A DNA stretch of 63,678 bases from Pseudomonadota bacterium (GTDB lineage: Bacteria; Pseudomonadota; Gammaproteobacteria; Burkholderiales; Burkholderiaceae_C). Numbering within the stretch: position 1 is the stretch's first letter; each line of letters starts with the position of its first letter. Positions 24,641 to 34,600 of the stretch are shown piece after piece. A program made the position numbers and the translations under genes. The DNA lies in contig JAFEEH010000263.1 of assembly GCA_018241185.1 (NCBI GenBank), positions 1 through 63,678 of the forward strand, given 5' to 3'. A model generated the notes under the pieces. That model was given only the letters and a program-made list of their open reading frames with translations. It was not told the DNA's origin and searched no databases.

Positions 24641-24658
24641 GACGCCCCGCAAGCGCGT

Positions 24659-25087
24659 TCAGTCGATGCGCTCGAAGACGATGTCCTGCGCGCCTTCCCA
24701 CAGCACCTTCACGCCCAGGGCGCGCAGGTTCTCCTTGCCCTCCACGATCGTCAGGAAGTGGTTGCCCGCGAGTTGCCCCATCTTGCTGGCGAAGCTGCAG
24801 GCGCCGTAGGCCATGATGATCTCGGTCTCGCTGTAGCCGCCGGGGTAGAAAAGGATGTCGCCCACCGAGGGGTGGCTGGTGTGGTTCTCGAAGCCCACCG
24901 GCTGGCCGTCGAGCGCGAGCTTCCACTCGCCCAGCGGCACCCAGCAGCCTTCGCCGCTCCAGCGCACATGGATGATCTTCTGCCGGTAGGGCAGCAGGGT
25001 GAGGAAGGCTTCGACCGTCTTGGGCGCGTCGGGATGCGTTTCGGCGATGAAGCTGTGGCCGGCGGCCTGGATGCGGATGCGGGTCAT
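24659..25087 (-). CDS. DUF3830 family protein (cyclophilin-like fold)
   Basis: The 142-residue protein fits DUF3830: an N-terminal beta strand set (IRIQAAGHSFIAETHPDAPK), IIHVRWSGEGCWVPLG, the Gly/Pro-rich VGDILFYPGGYSETEI and the core YGACSFASKMGQLAGNHF. The family has a predicted cyclophilin-like barrel and no proven reaction. It lies 10 bases after the ABC ATPase gene on the same strand, so it is the last gene of the LacI-controlled minus-strand arm. An enzyme acting on the imported compound is plausible. Confidence 0.82.
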   Translation of the reverse strand: MTRIRIQAAGHSFIAETHPDAPKTVEAFLTLLPYRQKIIHVRWSGEGCWVPLGEWKLALDGQPVGFENHTSHPSVGDILFYPGGYSETEIIMAYGACSFASKMGQLAGNHFLTIVEGKENLRALGVKVLWEGAQDIVFERID

Positions 25088-25097
25088 GGGAGAAGCA

Positions 25098-25880
<783 letters not shown>

Positions 25881-25897
25881 GCGATGTGCTCCGCAGT

Positions 25898-26794
25898 TCA
25901 GGAAGACGAAGGGAGGGTGGCGCTCAGGCCCAGCTCGGCCACGATGCGGCGGGCGGCGGCATGGCCTTCGGCATCCAGCGGCAGGCGCGGCGGGCGCGGG
26001 TTGCCCACCGGCAGGCCCATCGCCGCGAGCAGCGCCTTGGTGCCCGCCACGTAGGACTGGCCGGCCACGAAGTCGATCATGGGGAAGTGGCGGAATGCGA
26101 TCTCGCGGGCCTCCACGAAACGGCCTGCCTGCACGAGGTCGTGGATGCGTGCCATCTCGCCCGGCGCACCGTTGGAGGGCACGGCCGCCCAGCCCACGGC
26201 GCCCTCGACGTAGGACTCGTAACCCATGATCCCGCCGAACACGTTCATCCGGCCGTCGGTCAGGCGCACGATGTCGCGCACGCGCGTCACTTCCAGCGTC
26301 GATTCCTTGATGTAGCGGCAGTTGTCGATCTCCGACAACCGGGCCACCAGCGGCGGGCGCAGGTCGATGTTGGTCACGGCCGGGTTGTTGTAGACCATGA
26401 TCGGGATGCCGATCGCGTCCGAGATGGCGCGGTAGTGCGCCAGCACCTCGGCATCGGTGGGCGTGCAGTAGAAGGGCGGCAGCACCATCACGCCGTCGGC
26501 ACCCAGGGCCTCGACCTGGCGGCTGCGTCGGATCGCCACGCGCGTGTCCTCGGCCGTGGTGCCGATGAGGACCGGCACGCGCCCCGCCGCGCGGCAGATC
26601 ACGGTGGTCGCGACCTGCTCGAACTCCTCGTCGCTCAGCGACAGGAACTCGCCGGTCGATCCCAGCGGAATGAGGCCGTGGATGCCGGCCTCGATCTGCC
26701 AGTCGACGTAGCGCTCCAGCGTGGGGAGGTCCACCGCGCCTTCGGCATCGAAGGGCGTGACCATGATGGTGTAGGTGCCGCGGAAGGTCTTCAT
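25898..26794 (-). CDS. Dihydrodipicolinate synthase/N-acetylneuraminate lyase family protein, copy 1
   Basis: The 298-residue class I aldolase-like protein has the family's GSTGEFLSL carboxylate loop, the catalytic Tyr in VYNNPA and the Schiff-base Lys in YIKEST. It should be an active aldolase, decarboxylase or dehydratase acting on a 2-oxo acid; location in a catabolic island argues against a lysine-biosynthesis role. It lies 14 bases after its paralogue and 17 before the ABC ATPase. Confidence 0.88.
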   Translation of the reverse strand: MKTFRGTYTIMVTPFDAEGAVDLPTLERYVDWQIEAGIHGLIPLGSTGEFLSLSDEEFEQVATTVICRAAGRVPVLIGTTAEDTRVAIRRSRQVEALGADGVMVLPPFYCTPTDAEVLAHYRAISDAIGIPIMVYNNPAVTNIDLRPPLVARLSEIDNCRYIKESTLEVTRVRDIVRLTDGRMNVFGGIMGYESYVEGAVGWAAVPSNGAPGEMARIHDLVQAGRFVEAREIAFRHFPMIDFVAGQSYVAGTKALLAAMGLPVGNPRPPRLPLDAEGHAAARRIVAELGLSATLPSSS

Positions 26795-26808
26795 ATGGAT
26801 TCGTTCTT

Positions 26809-27741
26809 TCACGCGGTGAGCAGACCGGTCGCAACGAGGGCGGCATGGACGCGCGTGGTTTCCGCATCGTCCAGCGGCAGCAGCGGCAGGCGCGGCGCGG
26901 CGTGCGGCAGGCGGCCCAGCAGCTTCAGGGCGGTCTTCATGCGGTTGTGGATGTCGACCCCCGGCGCACGGTAGAAGGCGCGGCACAGCGGTACGAGGCG
27001 CGCATTCACCTCGCGCGCCTTGACCAGGTCGCCGGTGGCCATCGCCTCGTGCAGCGCGACCAGGAGCGGCGCCGCCACGCTGCCCAGGCCCGACAGGATG
27101 CCGTCGCCCCCGCAGGCCAGCGAGGCCATCAGCCAGCCGTTGTTGCTGGTGAGCATGGCCACCGGGCGCGGCAGGCCACGCAGCACGGCCAGCACGTCTT
27201 CGTAGAGCTCGGGTGAGTCGCTGCCGTCCTTAACGGCCACGATCTGCGGCACCTCTTCACACAGGCGCTGCACCAGCGCCGGCGCGAAGGCCTGCCCGGA
27301 GGCGCGCGAGAGCTGGAACAGCACGATCGGCAGATCGCTCGCGGCCGCCACGTCGCCGACGAAGCGCCGAACCATGTCGGGCCGCAGCGCCGCGCCGTGG
27401 GCGAAGAGCGCAGGCGGAAAGAGCAGCAGGCCCCTTGCGCCGGAGGCTGCGGCCTCGCGGGCCAACCGGCGGGCGTCGCGCGGGTCTTCGGCCACCACGC
27501 CGGCCACCACGGGCACATCGCTGGCCGCTTCGACCGCGAGCGCGATCACGTCGCTGCGCTCGGCGAAGTCGAGCGAGCTCGTCTCGCCGGCATGGCCGTT
27601 GACGACCACGGCGCGCACGCCGCGTGTGCCGGCGACTTGAGCGACGTGGGCCTGGAGCGCAGCGGCGTCGATGCCGCCTTCAGGCGCGAAGGGAGTGAGG
27701 GTGGCCGGCCATACGCCGCCACCGGAAAGATGCAAGGCCAT
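26809..27741 (-). CDS. Dihydrodipicolinate synthase family protein, copy 2
   Basis: The 310-residue protein is a distant paralogue of the next gene. It keeps the Schiff-base Lys (IVAVKDGSD) and a carboxylate loop variant GHAGETSSL. The position of the catalytic Tyr reads [10 protein letters not shown], a Phe in place of Tyr. This suggests a changed reaction or substrate. It is the first gene of the minus-strand arm, and its start at 27741 lies 42 bases from the nearer LacI-type palindrome. Confidence 0.85.
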   Translation of the reverse strand: MALHLSGGGVWPATLTPFAPEGGIDAAALQAHVAQVAGTRGVRAVVVNGHAGETSSLDFAERSDVIALAVEAASDVPVVAGVVAEDPRDARRLAREAAASGARGLLLFPPALFAHGAALRPDMVRRFVGDVAAASDLPIVLFQLSRASGQAFAPALVQRLCEEVPQIVAVKDGSDSPELYEDVLAVLRGLPRPVAMLTSNNGWLMASLACGGDGILSGLGSVAAPLLVALHEAMATGDLVKAREVNARLVPLCRAFYRAPGVDIHNRMKTALKLLGRLPHAAPRLPLLPLDDAETTRVHAALVATGLLTA

Positions 27742-27783
27742 GTCGATCCACGGTTCGATGAAGACGGTGAGTATGGAACATCG

Positions 27784-27799
27784 TTGCAATCGATTGCAA
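27784..27799. promoter_or_regulatory. LacI-type operator O1
   Basis: TTGCAATCGATTGCAA is a perfect 16-bp palindrome with the central CG typical of LacI/GalR operators. It lies between the minus-strand aldolase-like gene and the LacI gene. It shares TGCAATCGATTGCA with a second site 88 bases away, centre to centre. Confidence 0.82.
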
Positions 27800-27872
27800 T
27801 GAGATTGGCATGATTCCGACTGAAACGTCATGGAATTGCAAAATCCACCTTTGAGGAGTTAGCATCTAGAAA

Positions 27873-27886
27873 TGCAATCGATTGCA
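27873..27886. promoter_or_regulatory. LacI-type operator O2
   Basis: TGCAATCGATTGCA is a perfect 14-bp palindrome, 38 bases before the LacI start codon at 27925. With O1, spacing is about 8.4 helical turns. The pair would let one LacI tetramer or two dimers control both divergent promoters, with looping possible. Confidence 0.82.
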
Positions 27887-27924
27887 ATAAATGCCCAAAT
27901 TTGGGGCGCTCACGGGGATGCACC

Positions 27925-28935
27925 ATGGCGGTGACACTGCGCGACGTCGCGCGTGCTGCCGACGTGTCGGTGGCCACGGCCTCCCGGGCCCTCGCGGGCT
28001 CCAGCCTCATCAACCACGCGACCCAGCGCCATGTGGTGCAGGTCGCGGCGGCGCTGGGCTACCGCACCAACACCTTCGCCCGCGCGCTCAAGACGAAGAG
28101 TTCGCGGCTGGTGGGCCTCACGGTTCACAACCTCGACAACGCCTCCTTCCAGGTGCTGGCCTCGGTGGTCCAGGCGCGCGTACAGGCCGCGGGCTACCAG
28201 GTCATCCTCAGCATCAGCGGCGACGACCCCGCGCAGGAGAAGGAGATCCTGCGCACGCTGGTCGACCACAGCGTCGACGGCCTGATCGCCGTGCCCACGG
28301 GCGCCAACGGCGCACAACTGCTGGCCATGGAGCACGCCGAGATCCCGGTGATCTGCGCGGTGCGCCGGGTCGAAGGGGCCTCGCTCGAATCGGTGCTGGC
28401 CGGCGACCTCGACGGCGCCTACAACGGCACGCGCCACCTGCTGGGGCTGGGGCACCGGCGCATCGGGCTGATCGTCGGCCCCGGCGAGACCACCTCCGGC
28501 AAGGAGCGCCTGGCGGGCTACCGGCGTGCCTTGCAGGAAGCGGGCCTGCCCATCGATCCGACGCTGATCCAGACCGGGCGCTACCTGCCGGCGACCGGCG
28601 TCGCCGCGGCCAATGCCCTGCTGTCGCTGTCCGAGCCGCCGACGGCGCTGTTCGTCGCCAACCACGAGTCCTCCGTCGGCGTGCTGCGCGTGATCGCCGA
28701 GCGCGGCATCTCGGTGCCGCAGGACCTGTCGCTGCTCTTCTACGAGGACTCGCCCTGGTTCGAGTGGCAGCGCCCCGCCATCAGCGTGGTGGACAGCGGC
28801 GCCGCCGAAATGGCCAACCTCGCCGTCGACCGCCTGATGCAGCGCCTGGGCGGCGTCGCCAACAGCGGCCGCGAATACCGCGTGGGCTCGCGCCTGATCG
28901 AGCGCGCGTCCTGCCTCAACCTCTCCAACCCTTGA
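27925..28935 (+). CDS. LacI-family transcriptional regulator of the divergent catabolic island
   Basis: The 336-residue protein starts at ATG 27925 (MAVTLRDVARAADVSVATAS), which begins directly with the LacI helix-turn-helix; the hinge helix (TFARALKTKSSRLVGLTV) and the periplasmic-binding-like effector domain follow. Two identical palindromes upstream are its likely operators, so it is probably autoregulated and controls both arms. It is followed after 5 bases by a tautomerase gene. The inducer is unknown. Confidence 0.92.
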   Translation: MAVTLRDVARAADVSVATASRALAGSSLINHATQRHVVQVAAALGYRTNTFARALKTKSSRLVGLTVHNLDNASFQVLASVVQARVQAAGYQVILSISGDDPAQEKEILRTLVDHSVDGLIAVPTGANGAQLLAMEHAEIPVICAVRRVEGASLESVLAGDLDGAYNGTRHLLGLGHRRIGLIVGPGETTSGKERLAGYRRALQEAGLPIDPTLIQTGRYLPATGVAAANALLSLSEPPTALFVANHESSVGVLRVIAERGISVPQDLSLLFYEDSPWFEWQRPAISVVDSGAAEMANLAVDRLMQRLGGVANSGREYRVGSRLIERASCLNLSNP

Positions 28936-28940
28936 GCCGC

Positions 28941-29333
28941 ATGCCTTACGTCGAAATCCTGGCGCCTCGCGCCGACAGCTCCCGCAAACGAGAACTCGCC
29001 GACGTCGTGACGCGCGGCATCGTCGACGGCTTCGGTGTCGCGCCGTCCACCGTCACGATCTACTTCCAGCCCATCGAGCCTGCCGACTATGCGCACGAGG
29101 GCGAACTGGGCCAGCCCGACGCCGGCTCGCGCGTGTTCGTGAAAGTGCACGCCTACCGCCGCACCCCGGACCAGCGGCGCGCCGTTGCCGAGGCCGTCAC
29201 GCCGGCCCTGGCCGCCTGCTTCGACACCACCGGCCACAACGTGGCGGTGTACTTCCTCGACCGTGAGCGCGACGAGGTCGCGCACGACGGCCACCTCGCC
29301 AGCGACGAACCGGTCGCTCACCCCGCCGCCTGA
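28941..29333 (+). CDS. Tautomerase-family protein
   Basis: The 130-residue protein starts MPYVEILAPRADS, so Pro would be exposed as residue 1 after Met removal, as required in 4-oxalocrotonate tautomerase/MIF-like enzymes. Length fits the two-motif (cis-CaaD or MSAD-like) subgroup. It is probably co-transcribed with lacI and would act on an enol/keto intermediate of the island's pathway. The stop is followed by a repeat-rich gap of 200 bases. Confidence 0.83.
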   Translation: MPYVEILAPRADSSRKRELADVVTRGIVDGFGVAPSTVTIYFQPIEPADYAHEGELGQPDAGSRVFVKVHAYRRTPDQRRAVAEAVTPALAACFDTTGHNVAVYFLDRERDEVAHDGHLASDEPVAHPAA

Positions 29334-29348
29334 GCCGGAAATGCAACA

Positions 29349-29500
29349 CCCCCCATGCCGCTTCGCGGCTCCCCCCTCTCTGGCGCCTTCGGCTTGGAGG
29401 GGGGCGCACCCAGAGGCCTGGCGGAGCCAGTTCCTCGGGTGCTCTGGCTTGGCCTGCCCCGGGGCCGCTCAACCCTCGTCGCCATTTGGGCTTCACGCCA
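29349..29500. repeat. GC-rich hairpin repeat region before the acyl-CoA dehydrogenase gene
   Basis: CTCCCCCC pairs with GGAGGGGGG across a 24-base CT-rich spacer (TCTCTGG to CGGCTT), and further short inverted blocks follow (GGCCTGGCGGAGCC; CCCCGGGG). No convincing gene is present. The element resembles the type II hairpins at 10994 and 14841 in composition, but I could not align them throughout. Confidence 0.5.
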
Positions 29501-29533
29501 TGCGGGTGGCGCCCAGTGCTATGGACAACTGAA

Positions 29534-30676
29534 ATGAATCACTTCTACACCGAAGACCAGATATCCCTGCGCGACACCGCGCGCCGCTTCGCCGAGGCCG
29601 AGGTGCTGCCGCGCGCCGCCGCCATCGACCGCGAGGACGCCTTCGACCGCACGATCTACCGCGGCATGGCCGAGCTCGGTCTGTTCGGCACCAGCCTGCC
29701 CGAGGTCGCCGGCGGTTCGGGCTTCGACACCGTCGGCACCTGCCTGGTGATGGAGGAGCTGGCGCGCTGCTCCGGCGCCATCGGCAACGCGTTCGCGATC
29801 CCGGTCGAAGCGGCACTGTTCCTGCACCACCACGGCAACGAGAGCCAGAAGGCGCTGATTCCCAGCATCCTCGACGGCTCCATCCTCATGGCCACGGCCA
29901 TGACCGAGCCCGACTACGGTTCGGACACGGCCAGCATCACGACGTCGGCCCGGCGCACGGCCGAGGGCTGGGTCATCAACGGCACCAAGGCCTGGGTCAC
30001 GCTGGGCGGTGTGGCCGACCGGATCATGGTCTTCGCGCGCACCGGCAAGGACGCGGGTCACAAGGGCATCAGCTGCTTCATGGTCGATGCGCGCCAGCCG
30101 GGCGTGAGCCGCGGCAAGAACGAGGAGCTGCTGGGCATGCACGGCCTGGAGGACTGCCAGATCATCCTCGAGGACGTGCTTGTGCCCGAAGAGGCCATGA
30201 TCGGCGCCGAGAACACGGCCTTCAAGACGGCCATGGGCAACTTCAATTTCAGCCGGCTGCTGATGTCGTCGATGGCCCTGGGCATGGCGCAGGCCGCGAT
30301 GGAGGATGCGGTGGCCTACGCCACCACGCGCAAGCAGTTCGGCGGCCCGATCATGGGCTTCCAGGCCATCCAGTTCATGGTGGCCGACATGTCCACCGAC
30401 ATCGCCGCCGCGCGCCTGCTGATCCACCACGCCGCGCGCCTGTACGACGCCGGCCAGCCCTACGCCAAGGAAGCCGCGCACGCCAAGCTCTTCACCACCG
30501 ACATGGCGATGAAGCACGTGTCGAACGCGTTGCAGATCCACGGCGGCAACGGCTACTCGCGCGATTACCGCATCGAGCGCCTGTTCCGCGACGTGCGCCT
30601 GGCGCAGATCTACGAAGGCACCAACCAGATTCAGCGCGTGATCATCGCGCGCCAGGTCGAGAAAGAGCTGGCCTGA
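29534..30676 (+). CDS. Acyl-CoA dehydrogenase
   Basis: The 380-residue FAD enzyme removes two hydrogens from an acyl-CoA and passes electrons to ETF. The N-terminal helical domain starts YTEDQISLRDTARRFAEAE. The FAD/substrate block is TAMTEPDYGSDTASITT, and the C-terminus has ALQIHGGNGYSRDY and YEGTNQIQRV, the Glu of which is the usual catalytic base. Followed after 11 bases by a CoA-transferase and then a hydratase, it forms a beta-oxidation-like unit. The acyl group is not known. Confidence 0.93.
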   Translation: MNHFYTEDQISLRDTARRFAEAEVLPRAAAIDREDAFDRTIYRGMAELGLFGTSLPEVAGGSGFDTVGTCLVMEELARCSGAIGNAFAIPVEAALFLHHHGNESQKALIPSILDGSILMATAMTEPDYGSDTASITTSARRTAEGWVINGTKAWVTLGGVADRIMVFARTGKDAGHKGISCFMVDARQPGVSRGKNEELLGMHGLEDCQIILEDVLVPEEAMIGAENTAFKTAMGNFNFSRLLMSSMALGMAQAAMEDAVAYATTRKQFGGPIMGFQAIQFMVADMSTDIAAARLLIHHAARLYDAGQPYAKEAAHAKLFTTDMAMKHVSNALQIHGGNGYSRDYRIERLFRDVRLAQIYEGTNQIQRVIIARQVEKELA

Positions 30677-30687
30677 GGGAGCGTGCC

Positions 30688-32295
30688 ATGATCAGTTGCA
30701 TCACGGCCGACGAGGCCGCCGCCCTCATCCGCGACGGCGACTTCGTCATCACCGGCGGCAATGGTGGTTCCGGCGTGCCGGAGGCGCTCTTCGAGGCCGT
30801 CGAGCGCCGCTTCCTCGCCGGCCAGGGGCCGCACGCCATCACGCTGTTCCACATCACCGGCGTGGGCGCGCTGACCGAGAAGGGCCTGTGCCGCTTCGCG
30901 CACCCGGGCCTGGTGAAGCGCGTCATCGGCGGCAACTTCGGCATGCAGCTTCCGTTCATCCAGATGATCGTGAACAACGAGGTCGAGGCGTACAACTTCC
31001 CCCAGGGCGTGATGACGCACCTGTGCCGGGCGATGGCCGGCCGCCAGCCCGGCATCCTCACGCACGTGGGCCTGGGCACCTACATGGACCCGGAGCAGGA
31101 CGGCGGCCGCATGAACGCCCGCACCACCGAGCCGCTGGTCGAGCGCGTGCACGTGGCCGGTGCCGACTACCTGTTCTATCGCGCCCCGGGCGTGCCCACG
31201 GTGGCGCTCATCCGCGGCACCTCGGTCGACGAGGACGGCTACGTGAGCATGGAGCACGAGGCCACCGCGCGCGAGGACCTGTCGATGGCGCAGGCCGTGC
31301 ACAACGCCGGCGGCACGGTGATCTGCCAGGTCAAGCGCCGTGTGCGCCGCGGCACGCTGCATCCGCACATGGTGAAGATCCCCGGCTTCCTGATCGACCG
31401 CGTGGTGGTCGAGCCCGAGCAGCTGCAGACCTACACCACACGCTACGATCCGGCCCGCTGCGGCGAGACGCGCCTGCCCGCGTCGGGCATCGCGCCCGAC
31501 CCGCTGGATGCGCGCCGCGTCATCGCGCGCCGCGCCGCCTTCGAGCTGCGGCCGGGCGACGTGGTGAACCTGGGCGTCGGCATCTCGGCCATGATCCCCA
31601 ACGTCGCTGCGGAAGAGGGCATCGACGAGCTCATCACGCTCACGGTGGAATCGGGTGTGGTGGGCGGCGTGCCGGGCCATGCCCGCGAGTTCGGCACGGC
31701 GGTGAACCCGCGCGTCATCCTCGACCAGGGCTACCAGTTCGACTTCTACGACGGTGGCGGCCTGAGCTGCGCCTTCCTGTCCTTCGCCGAGGTCGATGCC
31801 GAAGGCAACGTCAACGTGACGCGCTTCGGCCGCCGCTACGACGGCGCGGGCGGCTTCATCAACATCACGCAGAACACGCGCCGGCTGGTGTTCAGCGGCT
31901 CGCTCACCGGCGGCGACGCCGACATCCGGGTGGAAGGCGGCCAGCTCGCGATCCATCGCGACGGCAAGTTCCGCAAGTTCGTGCCCACGGTGGGGCAGAT
32001 CAGCTTCTCGGGCAAGCTGGCGCGCCAGCGCGGCCAGCAGGTGAGCTTCGTCACCGACCGTGCCGTCTTCGAGCTGGAGGCCGACGGCATCGTGCTGACC
32101 GAGATCGCACCGGGCGCGCGCCTGAAGGAGGACGTGCTCGACCACATCGGCTTCGAAGTCCGCATGAGCGCATCGCTCGGGACGATGGATCCGCGCATCT
32201 TCCGCGCCGGGCCGATGGGCCTGCACGATGCCTTCGTCGCGCAGCCGCCGCGCCATGTCGCGCGCGATGCGGATCAGCAGGAGGCGGCACGATGA
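30688..32295 (+). CDS. Acyl-CoA:carboxylate CoA-transferase, fused alpha and beta subunits (family I)
   Basis: The 535-residue protein has the alpha half (VITGGNGGSGVPEALFEAVE) and the beta half (GDVVNLGVGISAMIPNVAAE) in one chain. The active-site Glu is in TVESGVVGGVPG. It would activate a carboxylate by taking CoA from another acyl-CoA, feeding the dehydrogenase and hydratase beside it. It ends in ATGA overlap with the MaoC gene. Confidence 0.92.
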   Translation: MISCITADEAAALIRDGDFVITGGNGGSGVPEALFEAVERRFLAGQGPHAITLFHITGVGALTEKGLCRFAHPGLVKRVIGGNFGMQLPFIQMIVNNEVEAYNFPQGVMTHLCRAMAGRQPGILTHVGLGTYMDPEQDGGRMNARTTEPLVERVHVAGADYLFYRAPGVPTVALIRGTSVDEDGYVSMEHEATAREDLSMAQAVHNAGGTVICQVKRRVRRGTLHPHMVKIPGFLIDRVVVEPEQLQTYTTRYDPARCGETRLPASGIAPDPLDARRVIARRAAFELRPGDVVNLGVGISAMIPNVAAEEGIDELITLTVESGVVGGVPGHAREFGTAVNPRVILDQGYQFDFYDGGGLSCAFLSFAEVDAEGNVNVTRFGRRYDGAGGFINITQNTRRLVFSGSLTGGDADIRVEGGQLAIHRDGKFRKFVPTVGQISFSGKLARQRGQQVSFVTDRAVFELEADGIVLTEIAPGARLKEDVLDHIGFEVRMSASLGTMDPRIFRAGPMGLHDAFVAQPPRHVARDADQQEAAR

Positions 32296-32759
32296 GCGCG
32301 TCGAAGGAACTCTGGTTCGAGGACGTGGTGGTCGGCACCGAAATGCGCAGTGCCGTGCACACCGTCAGTGCAGAGGCCATCGCACAGTTCTGCAACCTCA
32401 CGCAGGACCACCATCCGCTGCACACCGACGCGGCCTATGCGAAGTCGCGCGGCTTCCCGGGCGTCATCGCCCATGGCCTGTTCGGGCTCGCACTCATGGA
32501 GGGCCTGAAGACGGCGATGGGCCTCTACGAGAACAGCTCCATCGCCTCGCTCGGTTGGGACGGCGTTCGCTTCGTGCGCCCCGTGGTCGCTGGCGACGAG
32601 GTGCATGTGCGCTTCCGCTTCGTCGACAAGCGCCTGTCGTCCAAGGGCGGGCGCGGCGTGGTGACCGAGGCCTTGCAGCTCGTCAACCAACGTGGCGAGT
32701 GCGTCATCGAGGCACAGCACGCAGCGCTTGTCGCGTGTCGCAACGACGCAGCGCGCTGA
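32292..32759 (+). CDS. MaoC-like enoyl-CoA hydratase
   Basis: The 155-residue hot-dog protein has the hydratase-2 motif (QFCNLTQDHHPLHTDAAYAK, with Asp and His catalytic) and the FPGVIAHGLFGLAL block. It would hydrate the enoyl-CoA formed by the dehydrogenase. The start overlaps the CoA-transferase stop by four bases. The last A of its stop codon is the first base of a 160-bp palindrome. Confidence 0.9.
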   Translation: MSASKELWFEDVVVGTEMRSAVHTVSAEAIAQFCNLTQDHHPLHTDAAYAKSRGFPGVIAHGLFGLALMEGLKTAMGLYENSSIASLGWDGVRFVRPVVAGDEVHVRFRFVDKRLSSKGGRGVVTEALQLVNQRGECVIEAQHAALVACRNDAAR

Positions 32760-32918
32760 GAAGCTGTGAACGAACCGACCACGCCCGCTCGGCGCGCCCT
32801 GACGACGCCCTCGTCGTTGCAAATGCTCGCCATAGCCCGAGCTATGGCTGCGCTTTGCGCCTCGATGGGCGCCGCCCTGGCGCGCCGCTCGAACGCGGCC
32901 GATTCATTCACAGCTTCT
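32759..32918. repeat. 160-bp imperfect palindrome
   Basis: The ends are AGAAGCTGTGAA and TTCACAGCTTCT, and the middle is CATAGCCCGAGCTATG (32831-32846). Both pairs are centred exactly on 32838.5, so the two 80-base arms pair with mismatches but no net gap. As RNA it would form a very long hairpin. It lies between the MaoC gene and the ABC binding-protein gene. No transposase is present, so it may be a non-autonomous element. Confidence 0.85.
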
Positions 32919-33010
32919 GAGTCGAATTCTTTTCTTTTCTTTCGTTCCTGCGTGCCCGCTTCTTGCTAACTGCTTCCTGTCCTTCAACAACCCCGCTCCA
33001 TCGCTTCATC

Positions 33011-33853
33011 ATGAAACACACCCACCTCATCACCGGCCTCGTGCTCGGTGCCGTCGCGACCCTTCCGGCCTTCGCGCAGAGCTGCACACCCAAGGTCGCA
33101 GCCGATCAACTGGTCACGCCCGGCAAACTGCAGATGTCGATCAACCCCACGCTGCCGCCGCAGCAGTTCGTCGACGAGAAGGGCGAGCTGCAGGGCCTGA
33201 ACGTCGAACTCGGCAAGGCCGTGGCCAAGAAGCTGTGCCTGGAGCCGGTCTTCATCCGCATGGACATGCCGCCCATGATCCCCGCCATGCAGGCCGGCCG
33301 CTTCGACCTCATCAACACCGGGATGTTCTGGACCGAGGAACGTTCCAAGCTCATGTTCATGATTCCCTACGGGCAGCAGGCCATGAGCATCTACACGGTG
33401 CCGGGCAGCAAACTGAAGATCACCAAGTTCGAAGACCTCGCGGGCCACGTGGTGGGCATCGAGACCGGCACCTACCAGGAGCGCAAGGCGCGCGAATACA
33501 ACGCGGCCATGGTCGCCAAGGGCGAGAAGACCATCGACTTCCGCACCTTCGCCACGGCGTCGGAAACGACCGCGGCCCTGCGCGCTGGCCAGCTCGAGGC
33601 GGGCATCAACATCGACGAGACCGCCAAGGCCTTCGAAGAGCGCGGCATCGCCAAGATCTGGCTGAGCGGCATCAACGGAACCGACATCACGCTGGCCTTC
33701 CGCACCAAGGGCGCGGCCGACGCCGCAGCCAAGGCGCTGGACGAGCTGAAGGCCGAGGGCGTCTACGACCAGCTCTTCGACAAGTTCAAGATGACGCGCC
33801 TGAAGGACGTCAAGAACTTCGCCATCCGCGGCACCGGCCCGGCACCCAAGTAA
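33011..33853 (+). CDS. ABC transporter substrate-binding protein, polar amino acid type
   Basis: The 280-residue protein has a signal peptide (MKHTHLITGLVLGAVATLPA-FAQS) and an SBP family 3 fold: INPTLPPQQFVDEKGELQGL, GRFDLINTGMFWTEER, AGHVVGIETGTYQE. The start at ATG 33011 follows an unstructured lead of about 90 bases after the palindrome. It pairs with the permease 18 bases downstream and the ATPase on the opposite arm. Ligand unknown; a small zwitterion or cyclic amide is suggested by the hydantoinase that follows. Confidence 0.9.
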   Translation: MKHTHLITGLVLGAVATLPAFAQSCTPKVAADQLVTPGKLQMSINPTLPPQQFVDEKGELQGLNVELGKAVAKKLCLEPVFIRMDMPPMIPAMQAGRFDLINTGMFWTEERSKLMFMIPYGQQAMSIYTVPGSKLKITKFEDLAGHVVGIETGTYQERKAREYNAAMVAKGEKTIDFRTFATASETTAALRAGQLEAGINIDETAKAFEERGIAKIWLSGINGTDITLAFRTKGAADAAAKALDELKAEGVYDQLFDKFKMTRLKDVKNFAIRGTGPAPK

Positions 33854-33871
33854 GCATCCCGAGGACCGGCC

Positions 33872-34582
33872 GTGTTCAACGTCGACGCATTCCTGTCGTA
33901 CCTGGTCAACCCGTACCTGCTGGGCGGCGTCGGCATCACGATCGGCCTGACGGTCGCCACCATCGCCATCGGCCTGGTGCTGGCCCTGCCGCTGGCGCTG
34001 GGCAGCATGTCGAGCAACCGGCTGTTCAACGCGCCGGCACGCTTCTACGTGTGGGTGTTCCGCGGCACGCCGCTGCTGGTGCAGCTGGTCATCATCTACA
34101 CCGGCCTGCCGCAGCTGGGCATCCGGCTGGACGTGCTCACCTCGGCGGTGCTGGCGCTGAGCCTCAACGAGGCGGCCTACCTGTCGGAGACCATCCGCGC
34201 CGGCTTCTCGGCGGTGGCCAAGGGCCAGGTCGAGGCGGCCAAGGCGCTGAGCCTGTCGCGCGTGGCGACGCTGCGGCTGGTCACGCTGCCGCAGGTGATC
34301 CGCATCATCATCCCGCCGCTGGGGAATTCGGTGAACGGCCTGCTCAAGGCGACCTCGCTCGCGTCGGTGATCTCGATGGAAGAGCTCATGCGACGCAGCC
34401 AGGTGCTGATGCAGATGAAGTTCGAGGTGCTCGAGCTTTACTGCGTGGCGGCCTGTTACTACCTCGTGCTCACGACGCTTTGGAACCTCGTGCAGGTGCG
34501 CCTGGAACGCCACTATGGCAAGGGCTATGCGCCTCGCAGCACGAAGAAGGCTCCGATCCCCCGCGTCGCGATGGCGCGCTGA
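33872..34582 (+). CDS. ABC transporter permease, HisM/GlnP type
   Basis: The 236-residue inner-membrane protein starts at GTG 33872, preceded by a GAGGA site. It has about five helices (first GGVGITIGLTVATIAIGLVL), FRGTPLLVQLVIIYTGLP, and the EAA loop (EAAYLSETIRAGFSAVAKGQ then EAAKAL). Only one permease gene is present, so the transporter probably uses a homodimer. It is followed after 18 bases by the hydantoinase gene. Confidence 0.93.
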   Translation: MFNVDAFLSYLVNPYLLGGVGITIGLTVATIAIGLVLALPLALGSMSSNRLFNAPARFYVWVFRGTPLLVQLVIIYTGLPQLGIRLDVLTSAVLALSLNEAAYLSETIRAGFSAVAKGQVEAAKALSLSRVATLRLVTLPQVIRIIIPPLGNSVNGLLKATSLASVISMEELMRRSQVLMQMKFEVLELYCVAACYYLVLTTLWNLVQVRLERHYGKGYAPRSTKKAPIPRVAMAR

Positions 34583-34600
34583 CCCGACGACCCGAGAGCC

